A stretch of DNA of 24,574 bases from CAYZPE01 sp046050145. GTDB taxonomy: Bacteria; Patescibacteriota; Minisyncoccia; Phycocordibacterales; CAYZPE01. Each line of letters starts with the position of its first letter. The first letter of the stretch is position 1. A program made the translations under genes and the position numbers. The DNA lies in the NCBI GenBank assembly GCA_046050145.1, contig JBJOQC010000026.1, positions 1 to 24,574 of the forward strand. The letters are read 5' to 3'. Below are positions 14,674-21,196 of this stretch, piece after piece. Under the pieces are notes generated by a model that was not told the DNA's origin, searched no databases, and saw nothing but the letters and a program-made list of their open reading frames with translations.

Positions 14674-15180
14674 TTATAATGTTTGTATCACTGATCCAAC
14701 AATAACACCTATTGCTATAGCAGAACCTCCAACCAAAGTCATTGTAAGACCTTTCTTTAATACAGAGAGACCAGAAAAACGCGCACTGATTCCACCAAGA
14801 ACAAAGAGTGCGCAAAGAGAAATAATAATTGAATACAAGAAAGCATCTGCAACACTTACGAATATAAGGTAGGGTGCAATAACAACAAACCCTGAAAGAA
14901 AATATGAAAAAAACATAATACCTGCAGAAATAAAAGATTTACGAAGAGGTATTTCAGTTCGTGTCCGAAACTCGTGAGCAGAATTTTCCGAAAGGAGTGA
15001 CCCAACCGCCATAGAAAATGCTTCAACAAAGATAAGAATTGTACCTGTAAGTAAAATTGTAGCTTTAGGAAGACCTACAGAGGCAATACCTGATACGAGT
15101 CCTACTGTAGAAACAAGACTGTCTTCTACACCAAATACAAAACTTCTTAATCTATCTGAAGCAGAAAGTCTTGGTTCCAT
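14674..15180 (-). CDS. VIT1/CCC1-family membrane transporter
   Basis: 168 residues and five hydrophobic segments. It begins with SDRLRSFVFGVEDSLVSTVG, which matches the family's start (usually FGLNDGLVSNLG), with Glu-Asp where relatives have Asn-Asp or similar. The family moves iron(II) or manganese(II). The first helix pair and the polar SENSAHEFRTRTEIP loop fit, but the cytoplasmic metal-binding domain of plant VIT1 is short here. ATG 15178-15180 is preferred over the GTG two codons upstream. Metal specificity is unknown. Confidence 0.8.
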   Translation of the reverse strand: MEPRLSASDRLRSFVFGVEDSLVSTVGLVSGIASVGLPKATILLTGTILIFVEAFSMAVGSLLSENSAHEFRTRTEIPLRKSFISAGIMFFSYFLSGFVVIAPYLIFVSVADAFLYSIIISLCALFVLGGISARFSGLSVLKKGLTMTLVGGSAIAIGVIVGSVIQTL

Positions 15181-15201
15181 AATCACCTAATTGTATCACC
15201 T

Positions 15202-15645
15202 CTACTCGTGATGATACTTACTACCTTTGAGGATTGAAAAGGCTCGATACAGCTGTTCGACAAGAATAAGTCTCACGAGCTGATGTGGAAATGTAAGTTT
15301 TGAAAGAGACCAACTCACACGAGCTTTTGTAAATACTAAACTATCGAGTCCATACGAACCACCTATCACAAACACAAGACGTTTACTTCCCTCAACCTGA
15401 ATTTTATTAAGCCACTCTGAAACCTCTCTAGTTTCCATTTCTTTCCCTTTATCATCAAGCGCCACAATAAAATCACCTTCTTTAAAAGCCCTTTCGATTA
15501 TTTCTCCCTCATCCCTCATTGTAGATGATGGAATTATTTTCCATTCAATAACATGATCTGCTCCAAGTCTTTTTTCAAACTCTAAAATCCCAGCCTGTAC
15601 CGTGTCGTCATGCTTTTTTCCAACAGAAATAATAAGTATTTTCAT
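15202..15645 (-). CDS. rlmH: 23S rRNA (pseudouridine1915-N3)-methyltransferase RlmH
   Basis: SPOUT-class methyltransferase that modifies pseudouridine 1915 in helix 69 of 23S rRNA. 147 residues, close to E. coli's 155. The SAM-binding knot is FVIGGSYGLD, followed by LSKLTFPHQLVRLILVEQLYRAF; the tail GSKYHHE matches the conserved terminal YHxE. It begins an interval of minus-strand genes after the broken DUF2914/response-regulator stretch. No ribosome site is seen. Confidence 0.96.
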   Translation of the reverse strand: MKILIISVGKKHDDTVQAGILEFEKRLGADHVIEWKIIPSSTMRDEGEIIERAFKEGDFIVALDDKGKEMETREVSEWLNKIQVEGSKRLVFVIGGSYGLDSLVFTKARVSWSLSKLTFPHQLVRLILVEQLYRAFSILKGSKYHHE

Positions 15646-15683
15646 ACCAAAAACAATATCAGGTTCTACAAAAATAAGAAGTC

Positions 15684-15845
15684 CTATACCATCTGCTTAC
15701 TTTGAATTCTGTATCCAATTCCACGAATAGTTTCAGGAATATTTTTTGCCTTAAGCTTCCTTCGAATATTCTTTATGTGAACATCAACAACATTACTAAA
15801 GGAATTAAAATCAAAGCCCCACATACGGCACATAACACCAGCTTT
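15684..15845 (-). pseudogene. C-terminal remnant of an OmpR/PhoB-type response regulator
   Basis: Translating the minus strand gives a 53-codon open stretch ending in TAG at 15684-15686. It contains WGFDFNSFSNVVDVHIKNIR, then RKLKAKN and ETIRGIGYRI, the recognition-helix and wing end of the winged-helix DNA-binding domain. The receiver domain and the first half of the DNA-binding domain are missing: a TAA (15846-15848) precedes, and the DUF2914 gene occupies the space upstream. The C terminus looks intact while everything before it is gone, as expected from a deletion joining two loci. No start signal is seen. Confidence 0.75.
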
Positions 15846-15849
15846 TTAC

Positions 15850-16968
15850 TTAAAGAGTCTTGGTTTCAATAACTGGTTTATTTTCACTATAAATCACCCG
15901 AAATTTAACGCGCCCAATAACTTGCCCCTGTCTTGTTTCAATATTCACTCTCCAATCTCCCTCTGTCAGACTTGATTTTGTTGAGTACCCTCGATATCCA
16001 CCATCTTCACCACCTACTATAGGAAACTCTATAGTACTCGCCGTTGCCCAACGATTAATTGTGTAATCAAAATACTGCCATTTATGAACAATATTTGTAT
16101 TAAGACGTGTTGGAGCAAAAACAGCACTGAACACATACACTGGCTGATCTCGACGAATATGTATCCGATCAAAAAAAACAAAATGCTCGTACCAAGAATC
16201 TTTTTCGTCTTGTGCTATATACTCACCTTTTTCGTTTGGGTCAAAAAAATTAAAAACTTCTGCGTCTTTAAGTTATAAAGTAATTGGTGTAATAATATTT
16301 GCAAAATACAAAAGATTAAGAGCAATAAAAAAACCTCCTATACCCAAAATTAAGTATTGCTTACTTTCTTTAAACTTAAGAGGTACTGCCCATCGAAGCA
16401 AATACAAAAAAGCGGTAATTAAAATAAGACTTATGAGACCTGACACGAGGAAAATCCAAACCCCCATCGTACCTACAATGATTGGTACGTAAAAAATTAA
16501 AAAAGAAAACAATGTCACAAAATAAACAGTAACCTGAAATGAGAGTCTTATATATTTTTGTTTGAAAAATTCATTCCCAATAAGAAGAGTCAAAAGAAGC
16601 AAGATAAATGGCCAACTTGCCGCAAGAGACGAGCTTCGAATATAAAATATAAAAAAGGCACTAAAAAGTGCTCCAAAAGAAAACTGTATCAGAAGAAGAA
16701 AAAAAGTGTGCCAACCCGAATATTCATTTTCTCGCACATTTCGTGCTTCGATGATGTTTAAAAAAATAATCCCAAAAGCAGCGAGAAATAAGTACCCAAA
16801 CAAAACAATATTTTCAAAAAGTCGGTCTATGCGACGAAGTGTGAGGTTGTCGAGTATAAAACCAAAAATAAGAGCGCCTGAAGAAAGATGTCTTTCATAA
16901 CGTTCATATTTTTCCCGTAAAGCTTTCTGTGAAAAGAAATTTTTAATTTTAGAGAAAAAAGAAAACAT
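15850..16968 (-). pseudogene. DUF2914 membrane protein gene interrupted by one in-frame TAA
   Basis: Two open frames on the minus strand, 16273-16968 (231 codons, several membrane segments, starting MFSFFSKIKNFFSQKALREK) and 15850-16140, are in the same frame. The 132 nt between them are open too: after TAA (16273-16275) the frame continues LKDAEVFNFFDPNEKGEY and reaches VYVFSAVFAP and GGEDGGYRGYSTKSSL, the DUF2914 domain. Read through the stop, the product is about 372 residues, a plausible full length with an N-terminal multi-span part and C-terminal DUF2914. So a single nonsense change seems to split it. The upstream part may still be made: TATACT ends 6 nt before its ATG. Confidence 0.8.
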
Positions 16969-17031
16969 GTAAAAAGTATATCATCTCAATAAAGTTAAAA
17001 CAGAAAATTACTTTTTTAATGTTTAATTACT

Positions 17032-17613
17032 TCATTCCTTTACCCAGAGTCTCATCATGTCAATCTCTCGTCTTTGTGAAGTAATAATATTGTCTGCAAG
17101 AATTTTCATTTCAGTTTGATCAGTTGAACCCTGAAGCATTTGTGCCATCATTACAGCCATTTCATGATGAGGAATCATCTGTTGAACAAACTCAAAATCA
17201 AAGTCTTTTGCATTTTTTAATGTTTCCATGTCTCCAGACATACTGTCCATATGATTCATACCACTCATCATCTGACCGTTCATCATGTGCTGACCCACAA
17301 CAGGAACATCGATTCCAAACCACTGTTTATACCAGCCTTTCATATCAGTAATTTCTTTCTGCTGCGCTTCAATTATGCCATTGGCAAGAGACTTCACTTC
17401 TGGTTGCTTTGCTTTCTGTAATGCTAATTCTGCCATCTCAATTGCTCCTTCATGATGAGGAATCATTTGCTCAATAAAATAACGATCGATATTATTCATC
17501 ATCTGCTTACTATCATTGATCATTCGATCACTTTGAAATACCATCGGTGAAATAATAAAACCTAAAATCAAACCGAGGATGCCTCCAACAATCCATCCAT
17601 TTAAATTATTCAT
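17032..17613 (-). CDS. DUF305 protein with two His-His motifs, probable copper-binding
   Basis: 193 residues. One N-terminal membrane segment (about 7-26), then two repeats of the DUF305 ferritin-like helical unit: FIEQMIPHHEGAIEMAE and FVQQMIPHHEMAVMMAQM. Between them is a Met/His-rich linker (GQHMMNGQMMSGMNHMDSMS). Family members are often linked to copper or silver handling, and the Met/His content supports binding of soft metals outside the cell membrane. No Shine-Dalgarno site; AAATATT directly precedes the ATG, as at secE. A short structured stretch and tRNA-His lie upstream on the same strand. Confidence 0.88.
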   Translation of the reverse strand: MNNLNGWIVGGILGLILGFIISPMVFQSDRMINDSKQMMNNIDRYFIEQMIPHHEGAIEMAELALQKAKQPEVKSLANGIIEAQQKEITDMKGWYKQWFGIDVPVVGQHMMNGQMMSGMNHMDSMSGDMETLKNAKDFDFEFVQQMIPHHEMAVMMAQMLQGSTDQTEMKILADNIITSQRREIDMMRLWVKE

Positions 17614-17640
17614 AATATTTATACTACTTAATAATTAAAT

Positions 17641-17701
17641 TTTCGCCCCTTGAACCCAACTGTAGACGGAAAAGAGCCAACGTTTACATTGCGTTCTCCG
17701 T
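17641..17701 (-). other. Possible folded leader between tRNA-His and the DUF305 gene
   Basis: ACGGA (17666-17670) pairs with TCCGT (17697-17701) and AACG (17679-17682) with CGTT (17692-17695) around an internal loop. On the minus strand this is followed by a tRNA T-arm-like GGGTTCAA (17650-17657) that lacks the flanking stem. It could be a tRNA relic or a leader structure; evidence is thin. Confidence 0.25.
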
Positions 17702-17739
17702 TTAATCTAGTCTTAGAACTATCTAGTAGTCCTTTAAGG

Positions 17740-17812
17740 GGTCCTTATCGGGATTTGAACCCGAACCGGAGCTTCCACAGAGCTCCGTGCTAACCATTAC
17801 ACTATAAGGACC
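17740..17812 (-). tRNA. tRNA-His (GTG)
   Basis: Cloverleaf read on the minus strand: the 7-bp acceptor stem GTCCTTA/TAAGGAC, anticodon stem GAGCT/AGCTC with loop CTGTGGA (anticodon GTG), and T-arm GGTTCAAAT. The extra 5' G (position -1, at 17812) opposite discriminator C73 (17740) is the tRNA-His identity element and confirms the call. CCA is not encoded. Confidence 0.95.
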
Positions 17813-17907
17813 ATTATACGCAAAAAAGAGAAATCTTGATCCTTACAGGATCGGTACACCTTTCGTATTTTTGATAAGCCTTGCTTCTCAAAAATATACT
17901 CAAGGTT

Positions 17908-17920
17908 TTCAAGTCCTCTC
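17908..17920 (+). repeat. Inverted copy of the tRNA-Leu T-arm
   Basis: TTCAAGTCCTCTC at 17908-17920 is the exact reverse complement of 17988-18000, the T-loop/T-stem/acceptor part of tRNA-Leu. With a 2-nt insertion the match extends to AGGT on the left. It lies just past the tRNA-Leu terminator on the tRNA's downstream side. Confidence 0.75.
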
Positions 17921-17923
17921 TCG

Positions 17924-17947
17924 TAAAACAAAACATTTTGTTTTACT
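17924..17947. repeat. Perfect hairpin between tRNA-Leu terminator and T-arm copy
   Basis: GTAAAACAAAA and TTTTGTTTTAC form an 11-bp inverted repeat around a CA centre. It could be a second, weak transcription stop or a structural element. Confidence 0.4.
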
Positions 17948-17952
17948 CCGCG

Positions 17953-17980
17953 CCAAAAATTCCCTTTCGGGATTTTTTTG
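17953..17980 (-). terminator. Intrinsic terminator after tRNA-Leu
   Basis: TCCC (17961-17964) pairs with GGGA (17969-17972), flanked by A and T runs that extend the stem across one mismatch. On the minus strand a TTTTT run follows. It starts one base after the tRNA 3' end. Confidence 0.75.
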
Positions 17981-18062
17981 TGCGCGGGAGAGGACTTGAA
18001 CCTCCATGCCTTGCGGCACACGCACCTCAAGCGTGCTTGTCTACCAGTTTCAACACCCGCGC
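17981..18062 (-). tRNA. tRNA-Leu (GAG)
   Basis: On the minus strand the acceptor stem GCGCGGG/CCCGCGC, anticodon stem CACGC/GCGTG with loop TTGAGGT (anticodon GAG), a long variable arm (class II) and T-arm GGTTCAAGTCC; discriminator A73. The 3' end continues CAA, so CCA is not encoded. It follows rplS on the same strand. Confidence 0.95.
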
Positions 18063-18101
18063 ATTCGTCAACACAATATAGACGATATTTACTTTATTTT
18101 C

Positions 18102-18129
18102 AAATTAAATCGGGCGCCCGATTTAATTT
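18102..18129. terminator. 28-nt perfect palindrome downstream of rplS
   Basis: Two 14-nt arms meet at 18115/18116 with a GGGCGCCC centre and AT-rich outer parts. On the minus strand a short T-rich stretch follows, so it probably acts as the rplS terminator; it could serve either strand. Confidence 0.6.
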
Positions 18130-18132
18130 TGT

Positions 18133-18579
18133 TTATTTTGTTTCTGCTACAACCTCTTTTGGAGCCTCTACTTTTTCTTCAAGTTTCTTTACATCAGCTT
18201 CCAAAACTCCTGTATCTGCATTATCTGGAAGAGCTCGGATATTTCGCATTTCTTTCTTAATCTCCTTCGCTGCCTTCTCACGAATATGATAAAGCTTTGC
18301 TCTTCGAACCTTTGATCGTTTTACAATCTCGATCTTATCAATCATTGGAGAGTAGAGAGGAAAGATTTTCTCAACACCCACACCACTCGCAATCTTTCGA
18401 ACAGTAAAGGTCGCACCCGCTTCCTTTCCATGTTTTCGAGCAAGCACAATACCATCAAACATCTGGAGACGAGTTTTGTCTCCTTCTTTGATTTTTTGCC
18501 ATACCTTAACAGTATCTCCCGCACGGATGTCGAGTTTCTGGCGTACCTCTATGTTTACTGGTGAAATAACCTTTATCAT
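18133..18579 (-). CDS. rplS: 50S ribosomal protein L19
   Basis: Large-subunit protein at the interface with the small subunit. 148 residues. The conserved core includes IRAGDTVKVWQKIKEG, MFDGIVLARKHG, TFTVRKIASGVGVEKIFPLY and KIEIVKRSKVRRAKLYHIRE. After about residue 115 there is an acidic and lysine-rich extension (LEADVKKLEEKVEAPKEVV) not present in E. coli L19, a common type of tail in small genomes. The ATG has no ribosome site. Confidence 0.96.
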   Translation of the reverse strand: MIKVISPVNIEVRQKLDIRAGDTVKVWQKIKEGDKTRLQMFDGIVLARKHGKEAGATFTVRKIASGVGVEKIFPLYSPMIDKIEIVKRSKVRRAKLYHIREKAAKEIKKEMRNIRALPDNADTGVLEADVKKLEEKVEAPKEVVAETK

Positions 18580-18633
18580 GTTGAAAATCTATAGGAAATC
18601 AATGTATCACAAGAGCTCTAAACTCGCAAATTA

Positions 18634-19356
18634 TTATTCTGCTTTTATGGCCTCCACAGCCTTTTTAAAGTCCTCTGGGTATGGAGCTTCTATCACAACC
18701 CTCTTACCATCTTTTGCATCAAAACTGAAACGAGTTGCGTGAAGTGCTGTACGAGTAAAACCTAGAGCGTTCACAAAAGAAGGTGCGTAGAGACTGTCCC
18801 CCACCACAGGATGCTGAATAGCTTTAAAATGCACTCTGATCTGGTGTGTACGTCCTGTCTTAGGCATTACCTCAAGAAAAGAAATGCCATCTTTAAAACC
18901 GAGTACTCTGTATTGGGTAATTGCCTCACGAAGAGTCCCTCGAGAACCACGACCTGCTGACCACCGAGCCTTTTCCCCACTACTTCTTCCGATAGGCTTA
19001 TTGATTACACCTCTCTCATCTTTCATACGACCATTTACAAAGGTGTGATACACCTTTAATGCTTTTCGTGCACGAATTTGACCTTGGAGATAATCAAAAG
19101 CCTCTTGATTTTTCGCAATCCAGACAACACCTGATGTTTCTTTATCAAGTCGATGCACAATACCATATCGAGAAAATCCCTCTATACCCTGACCTAGTTC
19201 AAAATTACCCCCAACACTTTGGAGTGCAGGATAATGTTCTTTTACCCAGTCAATAAGAGTATATTCTGTAGCTGTCCTGTCTGGATGAATTTTAATACCA
19301 GCAGGCTTGTTTATAGCAATATAATCACTGTCTTCAAGAAGGATTTGTATGTCCAT
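18634..19356 (-). CDS. RluA-family pseudouridine synthase
   Basis: Converts specific uridines in rRNA or tRNA to pseudouridine. 240 residues, catalytic domain only: no N-terminal S4 domain is present. The catalytic motif is GIVHRLDKETSG with Asp71, followed by KVYHTFVNG, a basic loop, and the KTGRTHQIRVHF signature with HPVVGDSLY. The target is not predictable from the sequence (RluA, RluC and RluD share these motifs). A good promoter, TTGATT-17-TAGTAT, ends 6 nt before the start codon, so its message is probably leaderless. Confidence 0.92.
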   Translation of the reverse strand: MDIQILLEDSDYIAINKPAGIKIHPDRTATEYTLIDWVKEHYPALQSVGGNFELGQGIEGFSRYGIVHRLDKETSGVVWIAKNQEAFDYLQGQIRARKALKVYHTFVNGRMKDERGVINKPIGRSSGEKARWSAGRGSRGTLREAITQYRVLGFKDGISFLEVMPKTGRTHQIRVHFKAIQHPVVGDSLYAPSFVNALGFTRTALHATRFSFDAKDGKRVVIEAPYPEDFKKAVEAIKAE

Positions 19357-19362
19357 AGAGAC

Positions 19363-19391
19363 ATACTAGATTGAAACGCTTGATAAATCAA
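19363..19391 (-). promoter_or_regulatory. Promoter of the RluA-family gene
   Basis: Minus strand TTGATT (19386-19391), 17-bp spacer, TAGTAT (19363-19368), then 6 nt to the ATG. One of the clearest cases here of a promoter that leaves no 5' leader. Confidence 0.6.
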
Positions 19392-19498
19392 AGATGTCAG
19401 GTTATTGTTACCTTGTTGCATTTTTCAAGTGATCTAAATTTTTTGCCTTGCTTACGCAAGCAAAAACATTTTGATCCGAATTTTGAGGTGCAAAATTC

Positions 19499-19571
19499 GC
19501 GCGATTAGCTCAGTTGGTAGAGCAGCTCATTTACACTGAGAAGGTCGGGGGTTCAAGTCCCTCATCGCGCA
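19499..19571 (+). tRNA. tRNA-Val (TAC)
   Basis: Acceptor stem GCGCGAT/ATCGCGC, D-arm TAGCTCAGTTGGTAGAGC, anticodon loop TTTACAC (anticodon TAC), T-arm GGGTTCAAGTCCC, discriminator A. CCA is not encoded (CAA follows). A strong terminator begins 10 nt downstream. Confidence 0.95.
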
Positions 19572-19788
19572 CAAAACATTAGGTTCCGTTCTGCAAGAAT
19601 GGAACCTTTTTGTTTTGCAGCGCTGAGGGACTTGAAAGACGGAGGCGGTATACAAGACGAGCAAAGCGAGTGCTTGTCGCCGAGTTGGGGCTGCGAGAAA
19701 TTTCTGTTAAGAAATTTACTTGTAGCCAAGTCCTCTTTATAAAATATCCAATTAGGGTACTGAGTCTAAGAGACTCAAGTCCCTCATC
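19553..19788 (+). repeat. Direct and inverted copies of the tRNA-Val T-arm
   Basis: TCAAGTCCCTCATC occurs in the tRNA (19553-19566) and again at 19775-19788, 222 bp apart. Between them, TGAGGGACTTGAA (19624-19636) is the exact complement of 19552-19564 and, over 12 nt, of 19775-19786. The direct pair resembles the tRNA-end duplication left by an integrated element; the inverted copy does not fit that model by itself. Confidence 0.75.
19581..19616 (+). terminator. Intrinsic terminator after tRNA-Val
   Basis: AGGTTCC (19581-19587) pairs with GGAACCT (19601-19607), the stem continuing through a G-T wobble and TTCT/AGAA to a GCA loop; TTTTTGTTTT follows. Confidence 0.88.
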
Positions 19789-19790
19789 TA
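19621..19790 (+). ncRNA. Candidate structured RNA in the gap between tRNA-Val and the 85-residue gene
   Basis: The gap 19572-19919 (348 nt) holds no convincing gene. A 12-bp helix (19624-19635 with 19775-19786) could close a domain. Inside are a hairpin with GGCG/CGCC and ACAAG/CTTGT (19644-19681), and a 17-bp stem (19689-19705 with 19710-19727) with GTTA loop, one bulged A and two G-T wobbles, which favour RNA over DNA function. A TGAGTCT/AGACTCA hairpin (19761-19777) competes with the closing helix. No clear promoter or T-run marks the ends, so it may also be a relic. Confidence 0.35.
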
Positions 19791-19860
19791 AACAGACAAG
19801 CTGGGGTTGAGAATCCATCGAAGACGGAATTCATGACCAAATCTCTTAACTTATTTCAAC

Positions 19861-19888
19861 TTGTTTTTTCTGGACAAAAAAGTAGGAT
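19861..19888 (+). promoter_or_regulatory. Probable promoter of the 85-residue gene
   Basis: TTGTTT (19861-19866), 16-bp spacer, TAGGAT (19883-19888). A leader of about 25 nt would include the strong ribosome site before 19920. Confidence 0.4.
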
Positions 19889-19919
19889 AGACTCCGGAAA
19901 CACCACCAAAGGAGGCTCT

Positions 19920-20177
19920 ATGTTCTCTAAACTTTTAAATCGACTTTTCGGAGCACAGGTCCGAGCGCAGGACAAACTTCAGGACATACTTATAGAATTT
20001 TCCAAGATTCCAATTGGTCAATGGTATTCTATTAACATCCGCGGGAAACCCGGAAAAGCAATCACCAAGAAACGTTCACATGACGGTACAGGACGGTCTA
20101 TTGACCGAGTCCAACTCGTGAAGATCTCACCAAACAAAAAAGTTTGGTGGAGGCAATCATTTGTACCCGAAAAGTAG
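19920..20177 (+). CDS. 85-residue basic protein of unknown function
   Basis: The frame is open from 19833, but ATG 19920 is preferred because AAAGGAGG ends 4 nt before it, the strongest ribosome site in the window. The protein starts MFSKLLNRLFGAQVRAQDKL; a middle part contains GQWYSINIRGKPGKAITKK and the end KVWWRQSFVPEK. It is basic, without membrane segments; the latter half could be a small beta-rich nucleic-acid-binding fold, but I recognise no family. It has its own promoter and a terminator nearly identical to that of the next gene. Confidence 0.6.
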   Translation: MFSKLLNRLFGAQVRAQDKLQDILIEFSKIPIGQWYSINIRGKPGKAITKKRSHDGTGRSIDRVQLVKISPNKKVWWRQSFVPEK

Positions 20178-20210
20178 AGTGATTAGCCTCACTTGTTCAC
20201 AAAAAATCTA

Positions 20211-20239
20211 AAGCCCCCGGCATCTACCGCGGGTTTTTT
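20211..20239 (+). terminator. Intrinsic terminator, copy 1 of a near-identical pair
   Basis: CCCCCGG and CCGCGGG pair with one mismatch around CATCTA, followed by seven T. The first 23 nt (from AAAG, starting 20210) recur with one change at 20757. Confidence 0.8.
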
Positions 20240-20241
20240 TC

Positions 20242-20269
20242 TTGCCTTTATCTCGCCTGTAAGTAAGAT
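20242..20269 (+). promoter_or_regulatory. Probable promoter of the NUDIX gene
   Basis: TTGCCT (20242-20247), 16-bp spacer, TAAGAT (20264-20269). It starts right after the preceding terminator; same spacer length as the promoter of the previous gene. Confidence 0.4.
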
Positions 20270-20302
20270 TAAGCAGGACCATACATAATAAGGAAAACTA
20301 CA

Positions 20303-20737
20303 ATGAAAAAAGGTATTGATTTCCCTGGCATTACAATCACTTATTTTTGCCATGATGGTGCAGGTAATTTTCTGATGAATTTCCGAAGCAAAAACTGCCG
20401 AGACGAACACGAACGATGGGACATTGGCGCAGGCGGACTTGAATTAGGTGATAGTGTTGAAGCTACTCTTCGTAAGGAAATCATGGAGGAATATTGTACA
20501 GATGTTCTTAAATTCGAATTTCTTGGCTTCCGAGAACTCCACCGCGAACACGAAAGTAAGCCAACTCATTGGATTGCTCTTGATTTCAAAGTTTTGGTTG
20601 ATCCAAAAAAAGTGAGGAATGGTGAGCCACACAAGTTCGAGCGAGTTGATTGGTTTACGCTAGACACCATACCAAGTCCCACACACTCACAATTTCCCAA
20701 ATTCTTGGAAAAAAACAAAACTCGACTAGTCGACTAG
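20303..20737 (+). CDS. NUDIX hydrolase
   Basis: 144 residues. The NUDIX box is visible as GGLELGDSVEATLRKEIMEE, with two departures from consensus: Asp for Glu after the second Gly (GD for GE) and Lys for the Arg of RE; the metal-binding EE pair is kept. Family members hydrolyse nucleoside diphosphate-linked compounds; the substrate is not predictable. AAGGA eight bases before the ATG is a good ribosome site. The gene forms its own unit with promoter and terminator. A 12-nt palindrome, TCGACTAGTCGA, covers its last codons. Confidence 0.88.
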   Translation: MKKGIDFPGITITYFCHDGAGNFLMNFRSKNCRDEHERWDIGAGGLELGDSVEATLRKEIMEEYCTDVLKFEFLGFRELHREHESKPTHWIALDFKVLVDPKKVRNGEPHKFERVDWFTLDTIPSPTHSQFPKFLEKNKTRLVD

Positions 20738-20757
20738 AAAATCTACTCGTCCATTCA

Positions 20758-20787
20758 AAGCCCCCGGCATCCACCGCGGACTTTTTT
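20758..20787 (+). terminator. Intrinsic terminator, copy 2 of a near-identical pair
   Basis: Same stem as at 20211 with a single T-to-C change in the loop, followed by ACTTTTTT. It ends the NUDIX transcript ahead of tRNA-Arg. Confidence 0.75.
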
Positions 20788-20820
20788 ATTTCCTCTTTTT
20801 GTGTAGAATTGCCTTATATC

Positions 20821-20892
20821 CCTCCGGTAGTTCAATGGATAGAACAAAGCTCTTCTAAGGCTTTGATGCAAGTTCGATTCTTGCCCGGAGGA
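20821..20892 (+). tRNA. tRNA-Arg (TCT)
   Basis: Acceptor stem CCTCCGG/CCGGAGG, anticodon stem AAGCT/GGCTT with loop CTTCTAA (anticodon TCT), T-arm GCAAGTTCGATTCTTGC, discriminator A. CCA is not encoded (CAC follows). 18 nt beyond is the end of the convergent pilus operon. Confidence 0.95.
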
Positions 20893-20910
20893 CACGAATA
20901 TTTTTAATCT

Positions 20911-21195
20911 CTACAAAGAAGGATCTGCAACATCAAACTCTCCTTGCAAAACTTTCTCTACAATTTCTTTTTTGCTATTCACCACCTCAACAGCTTTATC
21001 AATAGAATCCTTTTGTAGTGTTTGAGTAACTTCGACTTCAGAAGATGTCGTAACAAAAGTTCCATTTTCTATTTTTTTAAATACATACGTATTGTATGCA
21101 ATTACTACAGAAAAAAATATGGCGGATAAGACAAGAATAAAAAACCAATCTCGCTCAGGGTTTATTACTTTTTTTTCACGAAAACTTTTAGACAT
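20911..21195 (-). CDS. Small single-span membrane protein at the end of the pilM-N-O operon
   Basis: 94 residues: basic N terminus (MSKSFREKKVINPERDW), one membrane segment (about 18-37, FFILVLSAIFFSVVIAYN), then a polar, helical extracytoplasmic tail. It begins 1 nt after the pilO-like stop codon, so it is cotranscribed. By position it could stand in for PilP, but no PilP-like sequence feature (lipobox, beta domain) is present; I do not assign a family. Confidence 0.75.
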   Translation of the reverse strand: MSKSFREKKVINPERDWFFILVLSAIFFSVVIAYNTYVFKKIENGTFVTTSSEVEVTQTLQKDSIDKAVEVVNSKKEIVEKVLQGEFDVADPSL

Positions 21196-21196
21196 G

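Noticed and set aside
15850..16968. Recoded stop codon (alternative genetic code or selenocysteine) in DUF2914
   Set aside because: The codon is TAA, not TGA, and both TAA and TGA end normal genes here.
17641..17660. Sixth tRNA suggested by GGGTTCAA on the minus strand
   Set aside because: The flanking bases do not form a T-stem and no acceptor or anticodon arm is found.
17813..17818. TATAAT directly before tRNA-His as its promoter
   Set aside because: It abuts position -1 of the tRNA, so transcription would begin inside the gene.
17797..18289. Open frames on both strands across tRNA-His and tRNA-Leu
   Set aside because: They overlap clear tRNA genes; such frames arise routinely from tRNA sequence and carry no start signals.
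19579..19818. 79-codon minus-strand frame after tRNA-Val
   Set aside because: No ribosome site; the region is better explained by stem-loops and T-arm repeats.
20650..20907. Open frame over the NUDIX end and tRNA-Arg
   Set aside because: It runs through the terminator and a complete tRNA in another frame.
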